Shown: positions 44,078-52,880 of the stretch, one piece after another
Layout: the number at the start of each line of letters is the position of its first letter
Position numbering within the stretch: position 1 is the first letter of the stretch
NCBI RefSeq assembly: GCF_003696265.1
Contig: NZ_RFFH01000004.1
Location: 310,001-374,000, forward strand
Direction of reading: 5' to 3'
Length of the DNA stretch: 64,000 nucleotides
Source of the DNA: Nocardia stercoris
GTDB taxonomy: Bacteria > Actinomycetota > Actinomycetes > Mycobacteriales > Mycobacteriaceae
Program-made: the position numbers and the translations under genes
The notes under the pieces: generated by a model
What the model saw: only the letters and a program-made list of their open reading frames with translations
Told to the model about the DNA's origin: nothing
Databases searched by the model: none

Positions 44078-44818
44078 TCAGTGGTGGCCGGAACCGGTGG
44101 CGGAGCCGGTGATCAACTGCTTGAGCGGTATCGGCGGTATCCGCAGGTTGGCGTTGGGTATGCGGTCGCCGACCGGATCCTGTGATCCGTTCTGGTCTGT
44201 GTCGGGGCGCCCATCGGGTGCGGTCTGCACGGTCGAGAGATATTTCCATGCCCCGTTGGCCAACGCCGCGCCGCCGAAGCCGAGAGTGCCTGCGAGCATG
44301 CCGCCGCCCGCGAAGGCCATGACGGTGGCCGGGGTGGTGGCCAGGCATCCGGGGCCGACCACGATGCACGATCCCAGTCCGATAGCGGCGCCGACGAGGG
44401 CGCCGATCACGAATCCGGCGACTGTCCCGGTAAGCATGCCGGTGCTCATGGTCGATACGAATTCGCTGAGAGCGTGCTGGTTCGTCATGGCAGAGGCGAT
44501 GGGCCGCAGCCCGGTGTCGGGAGTCAGGGCGAGGGTCCGCCCGTCGTCGCTGATCCGCTGGATCAGCGGATGGCGCGCCCCGTCGAGCTCGAAGGCCAAT
44601 GGCAGCGTGAAGATGTCACGTCCGCTGTTGTCGCGTGCCGTGACAGCTTGCGAGTCGGGCGCGAGGGCGAACGTGGCATTGTCGAGGACTGTGACGACCG
44701 AGTCGCCGACTATGCCGGCCTGGTACTGGGCGTCCGTCTCGGCGTAGGCGGGCGCGGCGGCGACGGTCATCGCCCCGGCTATGGTGAGCGTCGCGAAAGC
44801 CGTTGTGCGGAAATTCAT
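44078..44818 (-). CDS. Secreted glycine-zipper protein, paralogue B
   Basis: The 246-aa exported protein of unknown function has a signal peptide ending AYA-ETDA. A beta-rich half (GIVGDSVVTVLDNATFALAP, LPLAFELDGARHPLIQRISD) is followed by a glycine-zipper with Cys pairs (GALVGAAIGLGSCIVVGPGC) and a polar C-terminal tail. It is the downstream, diverged copy of the gene at 44845-45585 with the same length and order of elements. AGGGAG precedes ATG 44818. Insertion of the zipper into a membrane is plausible. Confidence 0.75.
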   Translation of the reverse strand: MNFRTTAFATLTIAGAMTVAAAPAYAETDAQYQAGIVGDSVVTVLDNATFALAPDSQAVTARDNSGRDIFTLPLAFELDGARHPLIQRISDDGRTLALTPDTGLRPIASAMTNQHALSEFVSTMSTGMLTGTVAGFVIGALVGAAIGLGSCIVVGPGCLATTPATVMAFAGGGMLAGTLGFGGAALANGAWKYLSTVQTAPDGRPDTDQNGSQDPVGDRIPNANLRIPPIPLKQLITGSATGSGHH

Positions 44819-44844
44819 TCCGGTCTCCCTGCTGGACGTGGCGG

Positions 44845-45585
44845 TCAGTTCGCGGGTGCGGTCTGAGCGGCGTCCGTGTTGCCCTGGACGTACGGCGCGT
44901 ACTTGCTCGTACCGGGCGCGGCTTGCTGGGTGGTCCAGTAGTCGAACGCCGCCGCGGCGGCGGCGGGTCCGCCCACCAGGATCAGCCCGGCGAGCCCGCC
45001 CGCGGCCGCGACCATGCTGACGATCGGCAGTACCGCCACCACGCAACCGAGGCCGAGGACCAGGCAGGAGGCCCCCGCCACGCCGAAGCCGACACCGATC
45101 CCGGCAACCGCGCCGACGGCGGTGCCGATCAGGCTCCCGATGGACGTACCCAGGCTCACCTGATTGATGAGATCGTTCATGGCGAGCTGGTTCTCCAGCG
45201 GCAACGCGACGGGCTCCGCAGCCACCGGCCGCAGCGCGGCGCGGTCCAGGCCGGCGAGGTCGGGCACCAGCCGAAGCGTGTGGCCGTCGGCAGCGATCTG
45301 CTGACGCAGCGACAAGCGCTGACCGTCGAGGGTGAACGACAGCGGCAGCGTGTCCACGGTCTGCCCTGCGACATCACGGACAGCCACCGACTGCTGGTCG
45401 CTCGAGAGCTCGAAGGCACCGTTCGTCAGTGTGGTGACGACGGTGTCACCGACCAGGTCTGCGCGATAGTTCACCGCTGGGGCGGCGACGTCGGGAGCGG
45501 CGGTGGCTGTAGTGGCGCCGCCGATGACGCTGACGGCCGCGAGGGCCGCCGCGGCGGCCGTCAAAGTCGCTGACTGAAGGTTCAT
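44845..45585 (-). CDS. Secreted glycine-zipper protein, paralogue A
   Basis: Also 246 aa: signal peptide to ATA-APDV, then DLVGDTVVTTLTNGAFELSS, LPLSFTLDGQRLSLRQQIAA, and a glycine-zipper with SCLVLGLGC. It ends in a hydrophobic Ala-rich run and a TQQAAPG tail, unlike the charged tail of paralogue B. GAGGAAG precedes ATG 45585. Only 26 bp separate the two genes, so they are cotranscribed. An AT-rich imperfect palindrome lies about 150 bp upstream. Confidence 0.75.
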   Translation of the reverse strand: MNLQSATLTAAAAALAAVSVIGGATTATAAPDVAAPAVNYRADLVGDTVVTTLTNGAFELSSDQQSVAVRDVAGQTVDTLPLSFTLDGQRLSLRQQIAADGHTLRLVPDLAGLDRAALRPVAAEPVALPLENQLAMNDLINQVSLGTSIGSLIGTAVGAVAGIGVGFGVAGASCLVLGLGCVVAVLPIVSMVAAAGGLAGLILVGGPAAAAAAFDYWTTQQAAPGTSKYAPYVQGNTDAAQTAPAN

Positions 45586-46199
45586 ACGTACTTCCTCATC
45601 TCCTGCTCCAGCCGGTAGGCGTATTGGATGGCTACCGGTAGGCAACTTGCCCGCGACAACGGGCGATCGACGCGAAGCGCCGCGGGCACTGCGAAAGCGG
45701 TAACTCGCGTTGATTGCTTCGCGATGCGCGACACTAGCTTACTTATCATTCCGTAGGCTAGCTTTCGCCGTTCATCACCAGTGCCACGTCGGGTCGGTTC
45801 TTGTGCCGAGTACAGGCAGGATCGACGCGGAACTCGCGCGGCCCGGGAATGCGAGTGCGCTCAGGGCGGTCACGGTATCGGCGTTGGCCCTGGCTGTCGC
45901 GGAGTAGGTGTGCGCTGCGCTGGGCGACATGAGCGTCACGCCACTGTGGTCGACGTCGCCGCTGGATCGAACTGCCCCGAGATGCACTGCAAAGGGCGAT
46001 CTGCAGCTACTGTCCGGCGCCTCGGCAACCGCGCCAGTCCCCGCAGGGCCGTACTCACCGCCGAGCGACCGAACCGGTTCTACAGACCGGGCTTGCCGGC
46101 GCCGGGTGGCCCTGGACTGCTAACGGTCTGCTCGAGTAGAGCTACACTCCCGACCACCGTGACGAGCAGGTCCAGCGATGGCCCAAGCGGCGGACCGGA
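45586..46199. other. Intergenic region upstream of the secreted pair
   Basis: Contains the promoter for the secreted pair. Beyond the palindrome at 45734-45761 there are only short frames; a minus-strand 51-residue frame near 45930 (MSPSAAHTYSATARANADTV) is not recognised. Confidence 0.4.
45734..45761. promoter_or_regulatory. Imperfect AT-rich palindrome
   Basis: CTAGCTTAC and GTAGGCTAG are complementary at 8 of 9 positions around 10 bp, in an otherwise GC-rich region; candidate operator of the secreted pair. Confidence 0.35.
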
Positions 46200-46823
46200 T
46201 CAGGGATTCGGGAGATCGAGTTGCTTGGCCAGCAGGCCGGCGAAGGTTCGCATGCCTGCGACCATGTCGAAATTCTCGTCGAGCAGCCACAGGTGTTCGA
46301 GTCCGACCAAGGTGGCGATGATCAGATCGGCCAGACCGGCGGTGTCGTCGGTTCCGGCGGCCGAGGTTTCGCCGGGCCGCGTGCGCTCGGCCATGGCCTG
46401 GATCGCGATACGCAGCCGGTCCATTCGTGCGCGCGACCATTCAGCGGCCATTTCGGCGCCGTCGCCCGGCGCGAGCGCGCACAGGTGTTCCAAGCGAATG
46501 ACCTCGCGGCTGCGCGGGCTCTCCTGATTCTCCTGGACGGTCAGCACGAGAAGTCTCACTGCGTCGGCGACTGTGAGGTCTTCGTAGGCGGGCCCCTGTT
46601 CGTCGGTGAAGAGCCGGCCTTCATTGGCCAGCACTGCCAACAGCAGCGTGCGTTTGTCCGGGAAATGGTGCAGGACACCGGGTGCCGACAGGCCGACTGC
46701 TTTCGCGACGGCGGCGATCGAGGTGCCCGCGTAGCCGCGTTCGGAAAACAGCTCGAGCGCCGCGTCCAGGATTCGAGTGCGGGTTTCGCGCCCGGCCTGG
46801 TCGGCGCCGAAGGTGCGGGCCAC
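46200..46823 (-). CDS. TetR/AcrR-family regulator
   Basis: The 207-aa regulator has an N-terminal helix-turn-helix (TRTRILDAALELFSERGYAG, SIAAVAKAVGLSAPGVLHHF) and an all-helical effector domain (LEHLCALAPGDGAEMAAEW, IIATLVGLEHLWLLDENF). The GTG at 46823 has an AAAGGGGGA purine run upstream. Its likely target is unclear: the secreted lipase gene upstream is separated by an IS481 fragment. Confidence 0.85.
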   Translation of the reverse strand: MARTFGADQAGRETRTRILDAALELFSERGYAGTSIAAVAKAVGLSAPGVLHHFPDKRTLLLAVLANEGRLFTDEQGPAYEDLTVADAVRLLVLTVQENQESPRSREVIRLEHLCALAPGDGAEMAAEWSRARMDRLRIAIQAMAERTRPGETSAAGTDDTAGLADLIIATLVGLEHLWLLDENFDMVAGMRTFAGLLAKQLDLPNP

Positions 46824-46919
46824 CGTGTCCCCCTTTCCCGTTGTCGCGTCCGCGCAATCCTATAGGGGTACCTCCGTGTGACGAACGACGGTGCATCGCG
46901 CGGAGCGGTATGTAGGTCG

Positions 46920-47262
46920 CTAGATGTACTGACCGGGACCTTGATCAACCGCGTGAAGGGTGGCTGGCTTGCGCAAGCCGTGCGGGGTCGGGTGATGGTT
47001 GTAGTGGTGCAGCCACTCAACAGCGCCGCGTCGTTCTGTCTCTGAGCGGGAGAAGCGGGCGTAAGTCCACCCGTCGGCCATTGTGTGGTGGAAGCGTTCG
47101 ATCTTCCCGTTCGTCTGGGGTCGATACGGGCGCCTGTACTTTGGCCGGATCGACAGTGCCTCGCAGGTATCTCGCCACAGGTGTGACCGGTAGGCGCCGC
47201 AGTTGTCGGACAGCGCTCGCTGGATTGTGAACCCGCGCGCGACGAACCAATCGCCCGCTCAG
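46920..47262 (-). pseudogene. IS481-family transposase C-terminal fragment
   Basis: An uninterrupted frame without a start reads DWFVARGFTIQRALSDNCGA, YRSHLWRDTCEALSIRPKYR, RPYRPQTNGKIERFHHTMAD, WLHHYNHHPTPHGL and GPGQYI-stop. It holds the second Asp (SDN) and the Glu (KIERFH) of the DDE site. The N-terminal two-thirds are missing. Confidence 0.85.
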
Positions 47263-47275
47263 GACAAGCATCCCT

Positions 47276-47293
47276 ACTTAACGTTTAGTAAGT
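47276..47293. promoter_or_regulatory. Imperfect palindrome before the lipase gene, candidate TetR site
   Basis: ACTTA and TAAGT flank the AT-rich centre ACGTTTAG in an 18-bp site about 105 bp before the lipase start. A site for the neighbouring TetR protein is a guess from position and symmetry. Confidence 0.35.
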
Positions 47294-47397
47294 CTGTTAT
47301 TCTTCCCGAAGGATCGCCGGAAGTCGCGGACTGCTGGTCATCTGTGCAATGGCTGGCCCGAGCGCACGCGGACGGGCCGGAACCTGATGGAGGATTC

Positions 47398-48558
47398 ATG
47401 CAGTTGGTCACTTGGCGGACACGGGTTTTCACGGCGGCCCTGGCGGCGACGGGTGCGTTGCTGGCCATTCCGGGCAGCCCCGCCCAGGCTGATCCGGCGG
47501 GCACCGAGATCGCCACCACCGCACTACCGGACGGTTTCCGCGGCCTGTCGAACGGCACGATCATCGACTACTGGACCACCCGCTCCAGCGGTGAACCGGT
47601 GAAGGCCAGTGGCGCGCTGTTCGTCCCGTCCGGGCCCACACCCGCGGGCGGCTGGCCGATCATGGCCTACGACCACGGCACCGCCGGCCTCGGCCCGGGC
47701 TGCGGCGGACAGACCGACGACACGAAGCTGAGCCGACCGTTCGAAGACAACCTGATCCAGTACTTCGTGGGCAAGGGCTTCGCGGTAGTCGCCCCCGACC
47801 TCCTCGGACTGGGCCGCTTCGACACCGGACCACACCCCTACCTGGAGATCAGCAGCGGGGTGAGCGCCACCGTCGACATGGTCCACGCGGCGCGCGCCGC
47901 GAACCCGGAACTGTCGCGCACCTGGGCGGTGACCGGCGGCTCGGCCGGTGGACAGCCCGCCTTGGGTGCCGCGCACGATCACGCGGCACTCGCACCCGAC
48001 CTGGACTTCCGTGGCGTCATCGCCATCGATCCGGAATCGGACGTGGAGGAGGTTTCACCGTTCGTCGGCCCGTGGGTGCCCGCGATCCCGGGTCCGGCGG
48101 GGGCTGCGGTGAACGGGTTCACCATCAGCATGATCGACGGGCTGCGTACCACCCACCCCGAGGCCGATGTCGACAGTTACCTCAGCCCTCGCGGCAAACA
48201 GCTCCTGGACGACTCGGAAAGCCTGTGCATCGCCGACATCATGAAATTGGCTGCCGGTGTCAGCATGGGCGACTTGTTCTCCCGGCCACTGAACACCCCC
48301 CAATTTCAGGCCGCGATGAACGAGTACATGACCGTCCCGGTCGACGGCTACGACACGCCGATGCTGTTGCTGCTCAACACCAATGACATCACCGTGCCGT
48401 CTCCACTCCACGCCGCGCTGTTCGCGCAGCTCACCGCCAACCACGTCGACTTCCAGGCTGTGGTCGGCACCGGCGCCCACACCAAGCTGAACCCCCAGAT
48501 GTGGGACGCCATCAACGCCTTCACCGACCACATCCTGGCCACACCCACCCAACCCTGA
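47398..48558 (+). CDS. Secretory lipase-type alpha/beta hydrolase
   Basis: The 386-aa exported enzyme of the LIP/secretory-lipase family has a signal peptide ending AQA-DPAG, a conserved WPIMAYDHGTAGLGPGC segment, nucleophile Ser181 in TGGSAGGQ, acid Asp in NTNDITVP and His in VGTGAHTKLNP. Cys in GPGCGGQ and SLCIAD may pair. Substrates are usually triacylglycerol or other lipid esters. ATG 47398 has GGAGG 5 nt upstream. It is read away from the IS481 fragment. Confidence 0.85.
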   Translation: MQLVTWRTRVFTAALAATGALLAIPGSPAQADPAGTEIATTALPDGFRGLSNGTIIDYWTTRSSGEPVKASGALFVPSGPTPAGGWPIMAYDHGTAGLGPGCGGQTDDTKLSRPFEDNLIQYFVGKGFAVVAPDLLGLGRFDTGPHPYLEISSGVSATVDMVHAARAANPELSRTWAVTGGSAGGQPALGAAHDHAALAPDLDFRGVIAIDPESDVEEVSPFVGPWVPAIPGPAGAAVNGFTISMIDGLRTTHPEADVDSYLSPRGKQLLDDSESLCIADIMKLAAGVSMGDLFSRPLNTPQFQAAMNEYMTVPVDGYDTPMLLLLNTNDITVPSPLHAALFAQLTANHVDFQAVVGTGAHTKLNPQMWDAINAFTDHILATPTQP

Positions 48559-49001
48559 CCCGGCGACGATCCCACCGCCCGGGCGACAACGAACACTCGG
48601 CGACCCTTCGAACGTGAGCCCGCAAGGCTCGCGTGGCAGCCGCCGACTCTGGCCGAGGCCAGGTGCTGGCCGATGCCTGGTGAGCCCGATCGCCGTGTCA
48701 GCCAGCCACCCGACAGGATTCGCTTCCTTGGCAAGTCCGCCAGCCGAGAGTCTGCGCCTCGGCATCTCGATCCGATTGGCGTGCCCTCGCCATCGGTGAC
48801 GCTCGTCGTCCGGCGGAGCGTCGATGACAAGAGGCTCTGAGAGACCATGGAGGCGCTGCTCAACTGATCTGACGGGCAGGCTGATCTGTGGCCCACCAGT
48901 AGCCTGTCGACGGCACGTGAAAACTGACCACTGTGCGGCATCCGAAAACTGACCATCCGGTCGGTGACCCTGGTTCTAACCGAGCCAGGGAGGACGAAGG
49001 G
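48559..49001. other. Intergenic region with left end of the IS21 element
   Basis: Up to 48908 no gene or repeat was recognised. From 48909 it holds the left terminal repeats of the IS21 element: GAAAACTGACCA occurs at about 48919 and again about 25 bp on. Confidence 0.4.
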
Positions 49002-49521
49002 ATGCTTGCCGTGGAGGATTGGGCTGAGATTCGTCGTTTGCACCGGTCAGAGGGCATACCGATCCTGGCGATCGCCCGGCTGATGGGTGTTTCCCGCAAC
49101 ACCGTGAAGCGGGCCCTGGCCTCGGACGGGCCGCCGCAGTACCAGCGCGCGCCGAAAGGGTCGATCGTGGACGCGGTGGAACCGCAGGTCCGCGAGTTGT
49201 TGCGAGCGTATCCGACCATGCCGGCGACGGTGATCGCCGAACGGATCGGCTGGACCCGGTCGATCCGAGCGCTATCGGGCAGGGTCGCTGATCTGCGGCC
49301 GGCGTATCTGCCACCGGACCCCGCGTCACGGACCGCCTATGTCGCCGGAGAGATCGCGCAGTGCGATTTCTGGTTCCCGCCGATCGAGCTGCCGGTGGAG
49401 TCCGGGCAGGTCCGTGGCCCGAAGCAGTTGCCGGTGCTGACGATGGTGCTGGGGTATTCGCGCTGGTTGATGGCGATCCTGGTGCCGTCGCGGCATGCCG
49501 AGGACCTGTTCGCCGGATGGT
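49002..49521 (+). pseudogene. istA: istA transposase, 5' part
   Basis: IS21-type IstA N-terminal half: AEIRRLHRSEGIPILAIARL with MGVSRNTVKRAL as helix-turn-helix and the first DDE Asp122 in EIAQCDFWFP. The frame ends sense at GCC-GGA-TGG (AEDLFAGW) where a second element is inserted; the continuation WTHIHRLGSVPRV starts at 50450. ATG 49002 has GGGAGGACGAAGGG before it. Confidence 0.85.
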
Positions 49522-49840
49522 TGGCTTCGATCGCGAAATATGGGGTCGATCGATCGCGAATTCGAGGATCGATCGGGCTGCCGGAGAACGGGTTCCGGTC
49601 TCGAATTTCGGCACCACCAGCGGCGTGTCAGCGTGAATGGGCTCGGCGTCGGTACCAGCGCTTGGCGATCGAGACGCCAGCACGACTTCACCAGCCCAGC
49701 GGGACCGCTGCCTTGAAAGACCGTTACCGGCAGATTGTCCCTTTATATTGCAGTGCAGGTAGTTTCGCGAATTCTTAGCGTACCGGTGGTAGATACGATG
49801 GTCGTGTCAATCAAGATCATCGACCCGGAACGGAGAACCC

Positions 49841-50206
49841 ATGACGACTACCGCAGGCGAAGCGACGTGGAGCAACGCGGGAACCGACAATGACGACCTG
49901 ATTGTCAGCAGCGTCACGCTCGACCCGAATCCCCCGGTCAAGGGCAAGGACTTCACTGTGACCCTGACCGGCACTCTTCGAAAGGCCATCACCAGCGGGA
50001 CGATACGGACAACAGTGAAATTCGGCATGATCAAGATCGATCAGGACGAGAAGGCCTTCGGGGCGACCGGTCCGGGCCCGATCGGCTGCCAAGGATCGCT
50101 CTCGCTCGGATCTGGCGCGCCGAGCGGCAAGTACGGTCTCATCGTGGTGGTGCTCGACCAGAACAGTGCCGAGTTGGCCGTGGTGGATGCCTCGTTCTCC
50201 CTCTGA
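49841..50206 (+). CDS. ML-domain (MD-2/NPC2-like) lipid-recognition protein
   Basis: The 121-aa protein is like the ML fold, a small beta sandwich that binds single lipids in eukaryotic NPC2, MD-2 and PG/PI-transfer proteins. The family's opening DLIVSSVTLDPNPPVKGKDF is followed by TVTLTGTLRKAITSGTI, VKFGMIKIDQDE and a closing GKYGLIVVVLDQN-AELAVVDA strand pair. Unlike eukaryotic members it has no signal peptide and only one Cys (IGCQGS), so the usual disulfides are absent. GGAG lies 6 nt before ATG 49841, and a hairpin follows at 50225-50258. It is the sole cargo of a nested IS21-like element. Confidence 0.7.
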   Translation: MTTTAGEATWSNAGTDNDDLIVSSVTLDPNPPVKGKDFTVTLTGTLRKAITSGTIRTTVKFGMIKIDQDEKAFGATGPGPIGCQGSLSLGSGAPSGKYGLIVVVLDQNSAELAVVDASFSL

Positions 50207-50224
50207 CTCTGATTCGCAGGTGTA

Positions 50225-50258
50225 CCGACGGCCAGGTCGATCCCTTCCCGGCCGTCGG
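50225..50258 (+). terminator. Hairpin after the ML-domain gene
   Basis: CCGACGGCC at 50225-50233 pairs exactly with GGCCGTCGG at 50250-50258, 18 bp after the ML gene stop. Confidence 0.6.
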
Positions 50259-50449
50259 TGCTGCTGCGCGGCCGGTCGGTGGTCAGCCGTCGGGTCGGCG
50301 GCTGGTATCGGTCGTGACGTATTCCCCGGTTCGCCGCGCAGCCTTGCTGGTGGTGCCGAATTTCGCGACCGGGGAGCTTCGCTGACCTGTGGGTGGTGCC
50401 GAGGTTCGCGATCAGGTAACACCAGGATTCGCGATCAGAACCAGATGGT

Positions 50450-51125
50450 GGACTCACATCCACCGGCTAGGTTCGGTGCCCCGGGTTTTGGTCTGGGACG
50501 GCGAAGGCGCTGTCGGCAGCTGGCACGGCGGCCGCAACAAGCTCACCGCTGAATGTCAGGCGTTCCGAGGCACTTTGGGCGCGAAGGTGCTGATCTGCAA
50601 GCCACGGGATCCGGAAGCGAAAGGCATCATCGAACGCGCCTGCGACTACCTCGAGCGGTCGTTCCTTCCGGGCCGGACCTTCACCGGCCCACACGATTTC
50701 AACGCCCAGCTCGATGCCTGGCTGACGATGGTGAACACCCGGACCCGGCGGGCGCTGGGGTGCGCACCGACCGATCGGATCGCGACCGGCAGGCGATGCT
50801 GTCGTTGCCGCCGGTCGCGCCGGAAACCGGGTGGCGGCGGTCGGCGCGATTACCGCGTGACCACTACGTTCGTCTGGACCCCAACGACTACTCGGTGCAT
50901 CCATCGGTGATCGGGCGCGGCATCGAGATCGTCGCCGGCCTCGACCGGGTGAAGGTCCACTGCGAGGGCCGGATCGTCGCCGATCATGAACGGATCTGGG
51001 GCTGGCATCAGACGATCTCCGATCCCGATCATGTCGAGGCGGCGAAAGTGTTGCGGCGCGGCCGGACCAGAGCCACCGCCACGGCCGCAACATCGGGCCG
51101 GCAAGGGATTTCGCCGCGGAGCTGA
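50450..51125 (+). pseudogene. istA: istA transposase, 3' part with frameshift
   Basis: Continues istA with VPRVLVWDGEGAVGSWHGG (second Asp) and DPEAKGIIERACDYLERSFL (Glu). At about 50790 the coding frame shifts: after APTDRIAT it goes on as DRQAMLSLPPVAPETGWRRS and LPRDHYVRLDPNDYSVHP in the next frame to 51125. So even without the insertion this copy encodes no full transposase. Confidence 0.8.
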
Positions 51126-51142
51126 GCTTCCTCGCCCGGGCG

Positions 51143-51874
51143 TTGAAGGCTCCGTCGCTGCGAGAGGCCGCCGACCGGCTTGCTGAACGCGCCCGCGCCG
51201 AGAACTGGACTCATGAGGAGTTCCTCGTCGCCTGCCTGCAACGCGAAGTGTCTGCCCGCGAATCCCATGGCGGCGAGGGACGCATCCGCGCCGCGCGGTT
51301 CCCTTACCGGAAATCGTTGGAAGAGTTCGACTTCGGTCATGCTCGTGGGTTGAAGCGCGACACCATCGCGCATCTGGGGACCCTCGATTTCGTCACCGCC
51401 AAAGAGAATGTCGTGTTCCTGGGGCCGCCCGGAACCGGGAAAACCCACCTCGCGATCGGGTTGGCGATCCGGGCGTGTCAGGCCGGGCACCGGGTCGCGT
51501 TCGCGACTGCGGCCGAATGGGTCGCCCGCCTGGCCGAGGCCCATCACGCGGGCCGCTTGCAGGGCGAGCTGACAAAGCTCGGCCGTTATCCGCTGCTGGT
51601 CGTGGACGAGGTCGGCTACATACCGTTCGAGCACGAGGCGGCGAACCTGTTCTTCCAGCTCGTCTCGTCTCGCTACGAACGCGCCTCGCTGATCGTGACC
51701 AGCAACAAGGTCTTCGGCCGGTGGGGCGAGGTCTTCGGCGACGACGTGGTCGCCGCGGCGATGATCGACCGCCTGGTCCACCACGCCGAGGTCATCTCGT
51801 TGAAGGGCGACAGCTACCGGCTCAAGGACCGCGACCTCGGTCGTGTCCCCACGGCCGGCACAACTGAAGACTGA
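51143..51874 (+). CDS. istB: IstB helper ATPase of IS21
   Basis: The 243-aa AAA+ helper of IS21 transposition has Walker A GPPGTGKT (94-101), Walker B PLLVVDEVGY and the family end segments LIVTSNKVFGRWGEVFGDD and AAAMIDRLVHHAEVI. Family-like sequence (NIGPARDFAAELSFLARAL) continues at least 16 codons upstream of the TTG at 51143, but no ATG or GTG was found in that frame, so the true start may be lost or non-canonical. IstB proteins load the transposase onto target DNA. Confidence 0.8.
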   Translation: MKAPSLREAADRLAERARAENWTHEEFLVACLQREVSARESHGGEGRIRAARFPYRKSLEEFDFGHARGLKRDTIAHLGTLDFVTAKENVVFLGPPGTGKTHLAIGLAIRACQAGHRVAFATAAEWVARLAEAHHAGRLQGELTKLGRYPLLVVDEVGYIPFEHEAANLFFQLVSSRYERASLIVTSNKVFGRWGEVFGDDVVAAAMIDRLVHHAEVISLKGDSYRLKDRDLGRVPTAGTTED

Positions 51875-52159
51875 AACCAACCAACCGCAGCGGCCAGGTG
51901 GTCAGAATTCACTTGCCGTCAGATGGTCCGGATTGGCCTGCCGTTGACATAGCCAGCGCGATGTCAGTCAGACCAGTGTGCGCGCGGGGCGAATTCTGGG
52001 GGTCCAGTCCTCGCTTTGTCGCGAGCGACGATGGCGGATCCCTCTGAACGTCGATCGCCGGGAAGTCGACGTGCTGCTGTAGACGGCGTGTACTACGGTG
52101 AGTGTGCGCCTGGAAGTGTGGGCGTTTCGAGCGATTTTCCGCGGGCAGCCGACCTGCGG

Positions 52160-52313
52160 TGTTAGCTGACAGCAACCCCCTAGGGCGCGAACCTGCGACG
52201 AGTGACCTGCGCGTTTCCGATTTCTCGGCAGTGCGCCGTGACAGCGGCGAGCCCCTGACCTGCGAATATGTGTCGCAGGTCGAGTGCCCCCGGCAGGAAT
52301 CGAACCTGCGACC
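52160..52313 (+). repeat. Dispersed repeat R5 joined to a tRNA 3' end
   Basis: Left part matches R3 (GTGTTAGCTGACAGCAACCC, CGAACCTGCGAC, GCCCCTGACCTGCG, GTCGCAGGT). Where R3 goes on with GGCGGGGCACTATAAGG, this copy has the tRNA-Arg 3' end instead. Confidence 0.65.
52286..52313 (-). repeat. att-like duplicate of tRNA-Arg 3' end
   Basis: 28 bp are identical to 54068-54095, the T-arm and acceptor strand of tRNA-Arg. The rest of a tRNA is absent, so it is not a functional gene. No integrase lies between the two copies. Confidence 0.65.
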
Positions 52314-52880
52314 CACTGGCCGGGGAGGGCAACCGAACAACAGAAGTCGGTGCACCCCTGCCGGGGTCCCTGACTGGCAGGGGCCGGTATTCAGGTAGTC
52401 GGTATTCCTGCCCGCTGACGCAGCCACCCGCATCCCGAAACGGTGAAATCCCGAGACAATAGACCACGTTCCACGTGCTGCCCATTGGTGGGGACAGCAG
52501 CTGTACACCTTCGCTTACGTTGGGATGTAAACCGCGTCACAGTGTACTCAACCGGGCTATCGCGAACCCATACATGCCTGAATGGGATATCGGCACGTCA
52601 GAAACGGGCAAGGTCGGTCCGACACATTGGGTACCGCGGAAGTATGGTCCGAAATGTCGGAACTCTGCTGTGGTCGAGATCTCGCTGCAACCGGGGTCAC
52701 ATTGCTGCCTGTGTTAACAGTGGATTAATCTTAATTAAGTCGATGGTCGCTGATGCCCATTGTGATGACCATTCGCCTTCCGAAATCTTCTTCGGAATCG
52801 CAGTGTCGCGCGTTGGAAATTCATAGTGCTTCCGACTTGGTTTCCGATATACGGCACCGCAGACTACTGTAGCTGGAAAA

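Larger units (their letters stand above)
49522..50443 (+). mobile_element. Nested non-autonomous IS21-like element carrying an ML-domain gene
   Basis: A 922-bp insertion in istA is flanked by the 6-bp direct repeat GATGGT (49516-49521 and 50444-50449). Its ends start TGG and each carries three related repeats: GATCGCGAA motifs at 49529 and 49552, and a 25-bp block at 49597-49621. The right end mirrors this, its 25-bp block at 50346-50370 matching the left at 23 of 25. No istA/istB is inside; the only gene is 49841-50206. Confidence 0.75.
48909..51920 (+). mobile_element. IS21-family element, interrupted
   Basis: Terminal inverted repeats 48909-48931 and 51898-51920 match at 20 of 23 positions (GACGGCA, GTGAA, CTGACCAC). 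Inside are istA, split by another element and frameshifted, and istB. The exact outer bases and target duplication were not determined. Confidence 0.75.
51925..52880. other. Repeat-bearing intergenic region
   Basis: Holds repeat copy R5 and the tRNA-end duplicate at 52286. The remainder, which is less GC-rich than average after 52700, shows no gene. Confidence 0.4.

Noticed and set aside
52286..52360. A possible second tRNA gene
   Set aside because: Only the T-arm and 3' acceptor half are present; anticodon and D arms cannot be formed.
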